The notes under the pieces: generated by a model
What the model saw: only the letters and a program-made list of their open reading frames with translations
Told to the model about the DNA's origin: nothing
Database searches by the model: none
NCBI RefSeq assembly: GCF_003096555.1
Contig: NZ_QEKM01000001.1
Coordinates: 2,232,001-2,296,000 of the forward strand
DNA length: 64,000 bases
Reading direction: 5' to 3'
Source: Simplicispira sp. 125
Lineage (GTDB): Bacteria > Pseudomonadota > Gammaproteobacteria > Burkholderiales > Burkholderiaceae_C
In this document: positions 52,947 through 64,000 of the stretch, piece after piece
How the letters are laid out: every line of letters starts with the position of its first letter
Numbering within the stretch: the stretch's first letter is position 1
Translations under genes and position numbers: made by a program

Positions 52947-55687
52947 GGTTTTTTGTCTCCGCAGGTGGGGGCGTCCAGGGGCAGCCAGAAGCAGAAGCAC
53001 GCACCTGCAAGGCCTGTGGGCTCCAGCCATAACCGGCCGCCAAAATGTTCTGCAATGTGGCGACTGATCGGCAGGCCCAGGCCTGTTCCGTGCGCCACCT
53101 GGACACCGATATCGGTCTGGTGAAAACGGTCAAAAATCATGGCCTCATGGCCTGGCTCCACCCCCGGACCATTGTCCTGCACGCACACGGTAACGCCCTG
53201 GTCATCGTGCACCAGCCGTACCTGCACCTGCCCGTCGATGGGCGGCACAAACTTTGCGGCATTCGAGAGAAGATTGAGCAGCACCTGGAGAATGCGGTCG
53301 GGATCCGCATGGAGTGAAGGCGCCTGATCTGCCAGCTCTAGCTGGACATGGGCAGAGCGCTCCCGGAACACCTCGGCCGTGGTGGCCACTGCACGCTCCA
53401 CGAGAGCGCGCATATCGACCTGGGCTACATGCCATTCCGCATGGCCCGATTCGATTTTGGCCATGTCCAGCACCTGGTTGACCAGGCGCGTCAGGCGCTC
53501 TGTCTCGGCCACGATGATGCCCACAAACTGCTGGCGCTGGGTGGCCGACATATCAACGTCGTCCTGCATCAACTCGGCCAATGCACGGATGGACGTCAGA
53601 GGCGTGCGCAATTCGTGCGTGACCGAGGACATGAAATCGTCCTTGAGCCGGTCCAGGCTTTGCAGCTGCTCATTGGCAGCGCGCAGATCTTCGGTGGCAC
53701 GTTCCAGTGAGCGCGACTTGCCCTCCAGCGCACGCGAGTAGGCGCGTATCTGGGAAGCTTCATCCAGGATGCGCAGTACATCGCTGGGTGAGAGGGTTTC
53801 CTCCTCGGCCACCGAAGCCACCAGCGCGCGGGCCGATGCACTGCCCACGGCGCCGGCCAACTGGGTTTCAACAAACTGCACCAGGCGTGCGTCGGGCCGC
53901 AGGGCTTGCACCGAGCCTGCGCCCATGCGCAGCGCATAGGCCTCGAAAAGCGGCCGCGCCTTGGCTCCCCCCAGAAAACGCTCGCACAGGCGCAGCAGAT
54001 CTTGCGTATTGGCCCGCCCGCGCCAGAACACGGGGCTGGAGGCCGCTGTGCGCTGGAACACATCGACGAACAACAAGGCCTGACTGGCTTCACGGCCTGA
54101 AGGCACGCGCCACAGCGAGACACCCACATAGACCACACCATTGACCAGCATGCTCCAGAACAGCGAGTGTGTCAGGCCGTCAAACCCCTGCAGGCCCAAC
54201 AACTGTTCAGGCCGCAGCCACGCCAGCCCCCAAGGGCCCTGCGCAATGAAACCGGTATCGAGCCAACCGGACTTCGCAATCGAGGGCAGCATCAGGGTAT
54301 AGGCCCACATCAAAAAACCCGCCAACAGGCCTGCCAGGGCGCCCTGCCGTGTGCCGCCCTTCCAGTACATGCCGCCCAGCACCACCGGCGCAAACTGCGC
54401 CACGGCGGCAAAACTGATGAGCCCGATACTCACCAGCGCATAGGCTTCACCTGCCAGATGAAAGTAAACATAGCCCAGCACCAGCACACCCAGAATGGAT
54501 GCCCGCCGTATCCCCAAAAGCACGCGCGACAGGTCTTGTCCTTCGCTGCTGCGCAGGTGCCGCCAGCGCAGCAGCAAGGGCAGCACCAGTTCATTGCTGA
54601 CCATGATGGACACGGCCACGGTCTCCACAATGACCATGCCGGTAGCGGCAGAAAGCCCCCCCACAAAAGCGAACAGCGCCAGCGCATTCTGTCCGGCGGC
54701 CAGGGGCAGCGACAGCACAAAGTTCTCCGCATTGGCCTGGCCCGGGCCAAAGTACAACAGACCGCCCAAGGCAATGGGCAGCACAAACAGATTGATCAGC
54801 AGCAGATACAGCGGAAACACCCAGACGGCGCGGCGCAGGTGGGTCTCGCGCACGTTCTCCACCACCATGACCTGGAACTGTCTGGGCAGAAACACCACCG
54901 AGAACATCGACAGCACCGTCAGACCGAACCACTGCGCCCAGGCAAACTGCCCACCTTGCTCCAGGCGCAGCAGTTGCTGCAGTTCCGGAATCGCCTGCGC
55001 GCGGGCGAACAGGTCTTCCAGGCCATCGAACAGGCTGTAAACCACAAAAAAACCCACCGACAGGAACGCCACCAGCTTGACCACCGACTCAAAGGCAATG
55101 GCCGCCACCATGCCCTCGTGCCGCTCCGTGGTATCGAGGTGCCGCGCACCAAACACCATGGCAAAACCGGCCAACACCAGCGCCACATAGAAGGCACTGT
55201 CCTGGCTCCAGTGCAAGGGCAGCATCGCCGTGGCGCCGTCGGTGGCCGTGAGCAAGGTGTACCCGGCCGAAACGGCCTTGAGCTGCAAGGCGATGTACGG
55301 CACGATGCCCACCACGGCAATCAGGGTCACCAGACCCGCCAACAACGGGCTTTTGCCATAGCGGCTGGCAATAAAGTCGGCGATGGACGTGATGCGGTAC
55401 GTTTTGGCGATACGCACCATCTTGCGCAGCACAATCCAGCCCAGCACCATGACCAGCGTAGGACCCAGGTAGATCGGCAAAAACCAGACCCCCCCAGACG
55501 CTGCGCGCCCCACACTGCCAAAGTAGGTCCAGGCCGTGCAATACACCGCCAGCGAAAGCGCATAAACCCAGGGATTGGCAATGACAGAACGGCCTTGCTG
55601 CGCACGGCGATCGGCCCAGTAGGCCACTGCAAACAACAGCAACAGGTAGGCAAAGGACGCCGTGATAACCAGAAAGGGCGAAAGCAT
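52943..55687 (-). CDS. sodium:solute symporter-type sensor histidine kinase (CrbS-like)
   Basis: 914-residue hybrid: residues about 1-490 form a 12-13-helix SSS-family transporter-like sensor (YFGSVGRAASGGVWFLPIYL; FLPRQFQVMVVENV), then a linker helix region, a coiled segment (RATEDLRAANEQLQSLDRLK), a HisKA domain with the active His near 689 in VTHELRTPLTSIRAL, and HATPase_c with NLLSNAAKFV and VQDNGPGVEPGHE. All kinase boxes are intact. Architecture equals CbrA/CrbS; CrbS systems control acetate use in Vibrio and Pseudomonas. A symporter of the same superfamily is encoded just upstream. Overlaps the response regulator gene by ATGA. Confidence 0.92.
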   Translation of the reverse strand: MLSPFLVITASFAYLLLLFAVAYWADRRAQQGRSVIANPWVYALSLAVYCTAWTYFGSVGRAASGGVWFLPIYLGPTLVMVLGWIVLRKMVRIAKTYRITSIADFIASRYGKSPLLAGLVTLIAVVGIVPYIALQLKAVSAGYTLLTATDGATAMLPLHWSQDSAFYVALVLAGFAMVFGARHLDTTERHEGMVAAIAFESVVKLVAFLSVGFFVVYSLFDGLEDLFARAQAIPELQQLLRLEQGGQFAWAQWFGLTVLSMFSVVFLPRQFQVMVVENVRETHLRRAVWVFPLYLLLINLFVLPIALGGLLYFGPGQANAENFVLSLPLAAGQNALALFAFVGGLSAATGMVIVETVAVSIMVSNELVLPLLLRWRHLRSSEGQDLSRVLLGIRRASILGVLVLGYVYFHLAGEAYALVSIGLISFAAVAQFAPVVLGGMYWKGGTRQGALAGLLAGFLMWAYTLMLPSIAKSGWLDTGFIAQGPWGLAWLRPEQLLGLQGFDGLTHSLFWSMLVNGVVYVGVSLWRVPSGREASQALLFVDVFQRTAASSPVFWRGRANTQDLLRLCERFLGGAKARPLFEAYALRMGAGSVQALRPDARLVQFVETQLAGAVGSASARALVASVAEEETLSPSDVLRILDEASQIRAYSRALEGKSRSLERATEDLRAANEQLQSLDRLKDDFMSSVTHELRTPLTSIRALAELMQDDVDMSATQRQQFVGIIVAETERLTRLVNQVLDMAKIESGHAEWHVAQVDMRALVERAVATTAEVFRERSAHVQLELADQAPSLHADPDRILQVLLNLLSNAAKFVPPIDGQVQVRLVHDDQGVTVCVQDNGPGVEPGHEAMIFDRFHQTDIGVQVAHGTGLGLPISRHIAEHFGGRLWLEPTGLAGACFCFWLPLDAPTCGDKKP

Positions 55688-55689
55688 GG

Positions 55690-55947
55690 CTAGCCCTGGT
55701 CTTCTGGCGGCGGGGGTATGCCCGCGCGCTCCTCAGGCCGCTCGTCGAAGCGGTCCTGTGGGCGCTCCATCAACCAGGCCAGCGCTGCAATGATGCCGGC
55801 CCACAGCACAAGCAGGGCCAGCGGGAAAAGCGGCACTCCCCACAGAACCACATCGCGGTCCCACAGGCCCAGCAGCGGAAAATTGAAAAGCAACCAGCCG
55901 CCGGTGAACAGGGCAACCAGGCGTTGGGAGCCGAGTCCTTTGAGCAC
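55690..55947 (-). CDS. small two-helix membrane protein before the sensor kinase
   Basis: 85-residue protein with two membrane helices (LVALFTGGWLLFNFPLLGLW and VPLFPLALLVLWAGIIAALA) and a polar C-terminus rich in Arg, Asp, Glu and Pro. The GTG at 55947 was chosen because AGGAG lies six bases upstream; an ATG at 56004 is in frame but without a ribosome site. Ends two bases before the sensor kinase start, so it is coupled to it. I recall similar small proteins in this position in Comamonadaceae; function unknown, possibly a transporter accessory. Confidence 0.75.
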   Translation of the reverse strand: MLKGLGSQRLVALFTGGWLLFNFPLLGLWDRDVVLWGVPLFPLALLVLWAGIIAALAWLMERPQDRFDERPEERAGIPPPPEDQG

Positions 55948-56042
55948 GACGGTCTCCTGGCAAGAAGGTCTAAGCGCCTCCTGCTGCCATTGTGCGCCCC
56001 GCACTTACCAAGGTCTTACGCACCGGGCAGCGCGGTCGGGAT

Positions 56043-56426
56043 TCAAGCCTTGGGTTGCACCTTGGATTCAGCCTTGGCTTTACCCTTGGAAAAGGTGTTG
56101 TGCGCCTGGCGTGACAGGGCGAAATCCAGAAAAAACTTGCACCAGATGGTGCTGCCGGCCATGGCAGACCAGGTGTTGTAGTCAAACAGGCCCATGGCCA
56201 CGGTCACGATCACCACGGACGCCACCCCCCCTGCAACGAGGTTGATTGCCACGACATAGGGCGCATATTTTTCGGGATTGGGCGGTGATTCGCCACGCTT
56301 GAGCGCCACTTCGGAAAAATCACGCCGCACCACGATGCGCCAGGCCCGGCGCAACCAGAAATACGCCATGGGGAACAGCGCCAGATACAGAATCCACGTC
56401 AAGGCGACATTGACATCAAAAACCAT
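56043..56426 (-). CDS. hypothetical membrane protein
   Basis: 127-residue protein with two likely membrane helices (VALTWILYLALFPMAYFWLR and APYVVAINLVAGGVASVVIV) plus a shorter hydrophobic segment near 80, and a Lys/Ala-rich tail (KGKAKAESKVQPKA). Not recognised as a named family. Lies between the small two-helix protein (95 bases) and the symporter terminator, same strand. Codon use is like its neighbours, so it is likely a real gene. Confidence 0.7.
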   Translation of the reverse strand: MVFDVNVALTWILYLALFPMAYFWLRRAWRIVVRRDFSEVALKRGESPPNPEKYAPYVVAINLVAGGVASVVIVTVAMGLFDYNTWSAMAGSTIWCKFFLDFALSRQAHNTFSKGKAKAESKVQPKA

Positions 56427-56481
56427 GCAGGGCTCCCAGATGCGGTGACACTCTGCCTTGCAGTGCCACCCCGGTATTCAG

Positions 56482-56513
56482 AAAAAAAGCCCTGCCAGCA
56501 CAGCCGACAGGGC
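56482..56513 (-). terminator. intrinsic terminator of the symporter transcript
   Basis: On the minus strand GCCCTGTCGGCTGTGCTGGC then AGGGC forms a strong hairpin (56513-56489) followed by seven T (56488-56482). It lies about 60 bases beyond the symporter stop. A second inverted repeat without a T-run, arms GACTGCCGC / GCGGCAGTC, is at 56524-56553. Confidence 0.85.
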
Positions 56514-56576
56514 CCCCTATTGTGACTGCCGCTGCGCAGGCGCGGCGGCAGTCTGGTCTTGCACGCAGCCTAGGCC

Positions 56577-58385
56577 TTAGTGCGCACCCGACACCGTCTT
56601 GGAGCCGCGGGGAATGCGCACGGCCTCCACCATGGCCTGGATATGCGCTGGTGGCGGTGCCGTCACCTTGTCCACCAGGAAGGCAACCAGGAAGTTCACC
56701 CCGGCACCAACCGCACCAATGGCTTCTGGCGTGATACCGAAGAAGCTGTTGGCGCCACCAATCAGGCCGAGGTATTCCGTGCCCTTGATGAAGAACACGC
56801 CCTTGTGTGCGAACACATAGAACAAGGTGAAGAACAGGCCCGCCAGCATGCCGGCCATGGCGCCTTCCTTGTTCATCTTCTTGCTGAAAATACCCATCAT
56901 GATGGCGGGGAACAGCGAGCTGGCTGCAATACCAAAGGCCAGGGCCACGGTACCGGCCGCAAAGCCGGGCGGATTCAGGCCCAGATAGCCAGCCACCACA
57001 ATGGCTACGGCCATGGACACCTTACCCGCCAGCAGCTCGTTCTTCTCGCTGATGCTGGGGTTGAACACGCCCTTGATCAGGTCATGCGACACGGCCGAGG
57101 AAATGGCCATCAGCAGACCTGCAGCCGTCGACAGCGCCGCAGCCAAACCACCCGCAGCTACCAAAGCGATCACCCAGTTAGGCAGCAGCGCGATTTCCGG
57201 ATTGGCCAACACAATGATGTCGTCGTTCACGGTCAATTCGTTGCCTTTCCAGCCTGCAGCTGCAGCCTTGTCGAGCACGGCGGCGTTCTTGGTCTTGTCG
57301 TTGTAGTACTGGATGCGGCCGTCACCGTTTTTGTCAGCAAACTTCAGCAGACCGGTCTTCTCCCAGCGCTTCATCCAGTCAGGACGGGCTTCGTACTTGA
57401 TGCTGGCTTCGGGGCCAAACGGATCGGCATCGTTCATCACCACGCCGGGCGTGATCGTGCGGATCAGGTTGGTCTTGGCCATGGCCGCCACAGCAGGAGC
57501 CGTGGTGTACAGAATGGCAATGAAGATCAGCGCCCAACCGGCCGAGCTACGTGCATCCTTCACCGAAGGAACGGTAAAGAATCGCATGATGACGTGCGGC
57601 AAACCAGCGGTACCAATCATCAGCGACAGTGTGTACATGAACATGTTCAGCATGCTGCCGGGCAGTTGCGTCGTGTACTTGCCAAAGCCCAGATCGGTCA
57701 CGACCTTGTCGAGCGTGGCCAGCAAAGACACGTTATGGTCCACCAGGTTGGAACCCAAGCCCAGCTGGGGAATGGGGTTGCCCGTGAGCTGCAACGAGAT
57801 GAACACGGCAGGCACGGTATAGGCCAGGATCAGCACGATGTATTGCGCCACCTGGGTGTAGGTGATGCCCTTCATGCCGCCAAACACGGCGTAGGCAAAC
57901 ACAATGGCCATGCCCACGTAAATGCCGGTATCGCTGGACACGCCCAAGAATCGCGCAAATGCAATGCCAACGCCTGTCATCTGGCCAATGATGTAGGTCA
58001 GCGAGGCGACCAGCAGGCACATCACAGCAATGGTGCTGGCGCCCTTGGAGTAAAAGCGATCACCAATGAACTGGGGTACCGTGAACTTGCCGAACTTGCG
58101 CAGGTAAGGTGCCAGCAGCATGGCCAGCAGCACGTAACCGCCCGTCCAGCCCATGAGGAACAGCGCGCCGCCGTAGCCCATGTTGGAGATCAGGCCGGCC
58201 ATGGAGATGAACGAAGCAGCACTCATCCAGTCGGCGGCCGTCGCCATACCGTTGGTGACGGGGTGCACGCTGCCGCCAGCTGCATAGAACTCGCTCGTCG
58301 ATCCGGCACGCGCCCATACGGCGATGCCGAGGTAGAGCGCAAAGCTCAACCCGACGAAAATATAAATGGTGGTTTGGAGTTCCAT
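56577..58385 (-). CDS. sodium:solute symporter, large subunit (VC_2705 subfamily)
   Basis: 602-residue integral membrane protein of the SSS family with about 13 helices; it probably takes up a small organic acid with sodium. It differs from classic ActP by length and by a loop of about 75 residues (EASIKYEARPDWMKRWEKTG through LDKAAAAGWKGNELTVNDD) between helices, and by having a DUF4212 small subunit encoded 10 bases upstream, features of the VC_2705-type large subunits. Conserved SSS segments: ADWMSAASFISMAGLI, GYVLLAMLLAPYLRKFGKFT and ALSTAAGLLMAISSAVSHDL. The substrate is not determinable here; acetate or propionate is a guess from the CrbS-like sensor nearby. Confidence 0.9.
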   Translation of the reverse strand: MELQTTIYIFVGLSFALYLGIAVWARAGSTSEFYAAGGSVHPVTNGMATAADWMSAASFISMAGLISNMGYGGALFLMGWTGGYVLLAMLLAPYLRKFGKFTVPQFIGDRFYSKGASTIAVMCLLVASLTYIIGQMTGVGIAFARFLGVSSDTGIYVGMAIVFAYAVFGGMKGITYTQVAQYIVLILAYTVPAVFISLQLTGNPIPQLGLGSNLVDHNVSLLATLDKVVTDLGFGKYTTQLPGSMLNMFMYTLSLMIGTAGLPHVIMRFFTVPSVKDARSSAGWALIFIAILYTTAPAVAAMAKTNLIRTITPGVVMNDADPFGPEASIKYEARPDWMKRWEKTGLLKFADKNGDGRIQYYNDKTKNAAVLDKAAAAGWKGNELTVNDDIIVLANPEIALLPNWVIALVAAGGLAAALSTAAGLLMAISSAVSHDLIKGVFNPSISEKNELLAGKVSMAVAIVVAGYLGLNPPGFAAGTVALAFGIAASSLFPAIMMGIFSKKMNKEGAMAGMLAGLFFTLFYVFAHKGVFFIKGTEYLGLIGGANSFFGITPEAIGAVGAGVNFLVAFLVDKVTAPPPAHIQAMVEAVRIPRGSKTVSGAH

Positions 58386-58395
58386 ATTTCAGTCC

Positions 58396-58656
58396 TCAGT
58401 CTTCGTGTACGTCGAACTGGCGGTCAATGTCGCCCATCTTCTTGGCGTAATAGAAAATCAGCGCAATGAAGATGTAGATAGAGCCCTGTTGTGCAAACCA
58501 GAACCCCAATGGATAACCGCCCAACTTGATGCTATTGAGCAGATCGGCAAACAGAATCCCCGCGCCAAACGACACCACAAACCAGATGATCAGAATCCTG
58601 GTTAGCAAGCTTAGCGTGGCTTTCCAGTAGGCGTGACTACTTTTGTCTTCCTTCAT
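58396..58656 (-). CDS. DUF4212 symporter small subunit
   Basis: 86-residue membrane protein with two helices (LSLLTRILIIWFVVSFGAGI and GFWFAQQGSIYIFIALIFYY) and the characteristic YAKKMGDIDRQFDV end. DUF4212 proteins accompany VC_2705-type sodium:solute symporters as a small subunit. The ATG at 58656 follows a GAGGG-rich ribosome site (AGAGGGGGTTTC). The symporter starts 10 bases after its stop. A terminator-like hairpin lies about 43 bases upstream of the start. Confidence 0.93.
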   Translation of the reverse strand: MKEDKSSHAYWKATLSLLTRILIIWFVVSFGAGILFADLLNSIKLGGYPLGFWFAQQGSIYIFIALIFYYAKKMGDIDRQFDVHED

Positions 58657-58690
58657 GAAACCCCCTCTTTTTTGAGAACAGATCCACAGC

Positions 58691-58729
58691 GCAAAAAAGC
58701 ACTGCCCCCGCGCATCCCGCAGGCAGTGC
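58691..58729 (-). terminator. terminator-like hairpin in the symporter leader
   Basis: On the minus strand GCACTGCC, a 15-base loop and GGCAGTGC form a perfect eight-base stem (58729-58699), followed by TTTTTT (58698-58693). It stands upstream of the DUF4212 ATG with no minus-strand gene above it in the 294-base gap (58657-58950), so it is either a transcription attenuator or ends a short RNA. No good -35/-10 pair was found above it. The gap holds nothing else I can identify. Confidence 0.65.
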
Positions 58730-58950
58730 CGTCGGTTTGCGTTAGCGACTGTGTTCACGCTTCCTTACAGTGAACTGATGAAATCACCCAAACAAGTCAG
58801 GGATGTGGCAACTCAAGGGAAAACACTAGTTTTGGGTGCTGTGCGCATTACGAGGCGCCTCAGTGAAATCCCCAATAGCAAGATCAAGCGATGCAGAAAC
58901 ACTATGTGACATCTGGCGCCCCCAGCTGAAAGAAAGCGTCTGCGAACCCC

Positions 58951-59502
58951 ATGCCCGATTTATCTGCTTCCCTGCTCTCCCGTATCTACGCCAAGACCGC
59001 CGAAGGCCAACAAGAAATTCAAGCGCGCGCGATGGGTTTGACGCCGCTGGCGAGGCGTGTGCTGGTGCTGGTGGACGGGCACCGCAGCGGCAAGGACCTG
59101 GCGGCTTTTGTGCCGGGCAACGACATCGAGGTGCACCTTACCGAGTTGTTGACACGCGAGTGCATTGCCGCCGTAGGTAGGGCAGCAGCACCCGCATCTG
59201 CATCCGCGCCGGCCGCAGCAGGCCACCCCCATGATCCATTCGAAGACGAGTTGAACCGCCTACCGGCCGCAGAAACCCGCAGCACCAAAGATCTGGACAT
59301 GGCGCGCAACTTCATGACCAACACGGTCAACAACATTTTTGGGCACCACAACCGCATCTCGCTGCTCGAAGCCATCTTCGCCTGCCAGAGCAGCGAAGCG
59401 CTGCGCAAGGTGTACCCTGCCTGGGCGCACGCCCTGGAGACCAACAACACGGGCAAGAAACGCCTGCCCGAGTTGCGCGAAAAGCTGTTCGCAGTACTGT
59501 AG
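58951..59502 (+). CDS. conserved hypothetical protein
   Basis: 183-residue soluble protein. The N-terminal part (SRIYAKTAEGQQEIQARAMG; LTPLARRVLVLVDGHRSGKD) resembles winged-helix-like modules seen in betaproteobacterial hypothetical proteins; an Ala/Pro-rich linker at about 75-95 leads to a C-terminal helical part (MARNFMTNTVNNIFGHHNRI; LEAIFACQSSEALRKVYPAW). No named family recognised. Divergent from the symporter pair and followed after 69 bases by the acetyltransferase-like gene on the same strand. Confidence 0.75.
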   Translation: MPDLSASLLSRIYAKTAEGQQEIQARAMGLTPLARRVLVLVDGHRSGKDLAAFVPGNDIEVHLTELLTRECIAAVGRAAAPASASAPAAAGHPHDPFEDELNRLPAAETRSTKDLDMARNFMTNTVNNIFGHHNRISLLEAIFACQSSEALRKVYPAWAHALETNNTGKKRLPELREKLFAVL

Positions 59503-59571
59503 GCAGGGCCATGGGCCAGCAGGTTGGCAATACAGTGAGAACCCGTTTCTTACGCAGCACGCCTTGCCACC

Positions 59572-60270
59572 ATGCCCCCCATCCCAGAGTCGTATCTTCC
59601 GCAACCCATTGATCCCGCTTCATTGCCAGGATGGCTGGGCTGGTCGCTGCCGTTTTTCAGCGAACCGGTGCTGCAAAACCCGCATATCGATCTGACCTTG
59701 CAGCTGGATGTCAGCAACGCTTTTGCACAGTACCAGGGGCTATCGCAGGACAGCGAGCAGGCGTCTTTTTTTGCCTTTTTGGTCTGGCATCTCGCACAGA
59801 CCCTGGCGCAACACCCCTCGTTCAACCTGCGCCGCGTCAATGGCGACTGGTATGTCTTGCACAATCCGCCGATTTTCATCCCCGTGGCCGTGGGCGGCGA
59901 CGCACGGTTTCGAGATCTGGTTCTGGAAAACGCCTACCAGCAGGATTTGCCGACGTTCCTGGAGAACTACCACAACATGCTCGCCCTGGCGCGCTCGCCC
60001 GCAGGCTTGCCGCCCTGCGCCAGTGAAACTTATTGCCTCGCGCATTTCATGGGTAATTTGCCCCATTTGCGGTTTTCCGGCCTGACGCTGCATTGGCGGG
60101 CTGACCAGTCGCTGGGGCAGAGCAGTTTCTATTTTGGCCAGCGTTACGCCGAAGGTGGGCGCACGCTGATTCCGCTGGCGGTGCGGATGCACCACAGCTG
60201 CACCGATCCCTTTGTCCTCAATGGGCTGATCGCCGATTTTCAGCGGCGCTTTGCACCACAGGCGGACTGA
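59572..60270 (+). CDS. chloramphenicol acetyltransferase-like acyltransferase
   Basis: 232-residue protein of the CAT superfamily (usual length about 215-220). It retains the catalytic motif H-H-x-x-x-D as MHHSCTDPFVLN (His207, His208, Asp212) at the expected C-terminal position and family segments such as FFAFLVWHLAQTLAQHPSFN and RVNGDWYVLH. CAT-like proteins transfer acetyl from acetyl-CoA; many chromosomal relatives do not act on chloramphenicol and have unknown substrates. The key Leu/Phe substrate pocket cannot be judged by eye. Followed by a small hairpin and a short repeat. Confidence 0.82.
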   Translation: MPPIPESYLPQPIDPASLPGWLGWSLPFFSEPVLQNPHIDLTLQLDVSNAFAQYQGLSQDSEQASFFAFLVWHLAQTLAQHPSFNLRRVNGDWYVLHNPPIFIPVAVGGDARFRDLVLENAYQQDLPTFLENYHNMLALARSPAGLPPCASETYCLAHFMGNLPHLRFSGLTLHWRADQSLGQSSFYFGQRYAEGGRTLIPLAVRMHHSCTDPFVLNGLIADFQRRFAPQAD

Positions 60271-60304
60271 AAAGCCCTCGCTTTTTGGGGGCGAGAAATT
60301 TCAA

Positions 60305-60359
60305 GAAAAATAGGCCTCTAACACTTATTGGTCAAGCGTCAGCAGCTATTATTTTTGAC
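60305..60359 (+). repeat. short palindromic intergenic repeat, copy before uvrA end
   Basis: Reads AAAAATAGGCCTCTAACACT, spacer with TATTGGTCAAGCGTCAGCAG, then CTATTATTTTTGAC. A typical copy of the short repeat in the 167-base gap between the convergent CAT-like and uvrA genes. Eight A at 60412-60419 (T on the minus strand) may belong to a weak uvrA terminator. Confidence 0.75.
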
Positions 60360-60437
60360 ACCCCAAAAGCACATCACTCCGCCAAAAAGTTGACGTTGCT
60401 CGGCCACCCATAAAAAAAACGCGATGGAGCAGCCCGC

Positions 60438-64000
<3,563 letters not shown>

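Noticed and set aside
54167..55693. 508-residue plus-strand frame opposite the sensor kinase
   Set aside because: Antisense of the SSS-HK gene; Gln/His-rich and without domain content.
56577..58385. Calling the symporter ActP
   Set aside because: The long internal loop and the DUF4212 small-subunit partner fit the VC_2705-type large subunit better; acetate specificity cannot be shown from sequence.
56580..58469. 629-residue plus-strand frame opposite the symporter
   Set aside because: Antisense shadow; His/Gln/Gly-rich and without motifs, covering a clear SSS symporter.
59572..60270. Chloramphenicol resistance gene
   Set aside because: The catalytic motif is present but chromosomal CAT-like proteins often have other substrates; there is no mobile context.
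2881..60359. CRISPR array made of the short repeats
   Set aside because: Copies are scattered tens of kilobases apart in both orientations, without regular spacers or cas genes.

Overview
The window looks like a chromosome segment of a betaproteobacterium of the order Burkholderiales, most likely Comamonadaceae. It is GC-rich, the block mlaFEDACB / ABC exporter / BolA / murA / hisGDCBHA has the gene order usual for that group, and a short palindromic intergenic repeat that I associate with Comamonadaceae recurs throughout. No tRNA, rRNA, insertion sequence, prophage or CRISPR array was seen.

Layout. (1) 1-3.5 kb: the 5' part of a DUF342/FapA gene, a PlsC-like acyltransferase with a CdsA-like partner, and ruvC. 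(2) 3.5-13.3 kb: a type II secretion cluster, gspC divergent from gspG-H-I-J-K-L-M-N-D-E. No gspF follows gspE; a short repeat and a 0.55-kb structured repeat (copy A) lie there instead. (3) 13.9-30 kb: hisF, galE and a complete pelABCDEFG exopolysaccharide operon with an eighth gene, a secreted spherulin-4-like (GH135-type) lipoprotein, closed by a terminator. This block separates hisF from the other his genes. (4) 30-39.7 kb, minus strand: hisA, hisH, hisB, hisC, a one-ORF RHH-PIN toxin-antitoxin-like gene, a periplasm-sensing diguanylate cyclase, hisD, a small secreted protein, hisG and murA. (5) 39.8-45.7 kb, minus: a BolA protein, an ABC-2 exporter and the Mla phospholipid transport operon. 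(6) 46.1-49.6 kb, plus: speD, speE and a cNMP/CBS/DUF294 protein. (7) 49.6-50.4 kb: structured repeat copy B bracketed by oppositely oriented short repeats. (8) 50.4-58.7 kb, minus: a sodium:solute symporter pair and an operon of an SSS-type sensor kinase, a single-domain response regulator and a pseudokinase fused to an intact DEDDh exonuclease. (9) 58.9-64 kb: a conserved hypothetical, a chloramphenicol-acetyltransferase-like protein, and most of a tandemly duplicated UvrA open at the window edge.

How parts fit. PelA-G make and export a partly deacetylated GalNAc polymer. The adjacent GalE carries Cys298 where E. coli GalE has Tyr299, which predicts that it can make UDP-GalNAc, the precursor. 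PelD keeps a c-di-GMP-binding RxxD motif, and a diguanylate cyclase lies 4 kb beyond the Pel block among the his genes. The sensor kinase, REC protein, pseudokinase-exonuclease, DUF294 protein and symporter look like a carbon-uptake signalling module. The short repeat lies between genes, but copies also form part of coding sequence: the GspD signal peptide and two inter-domain linkers of the tandem UvrA.
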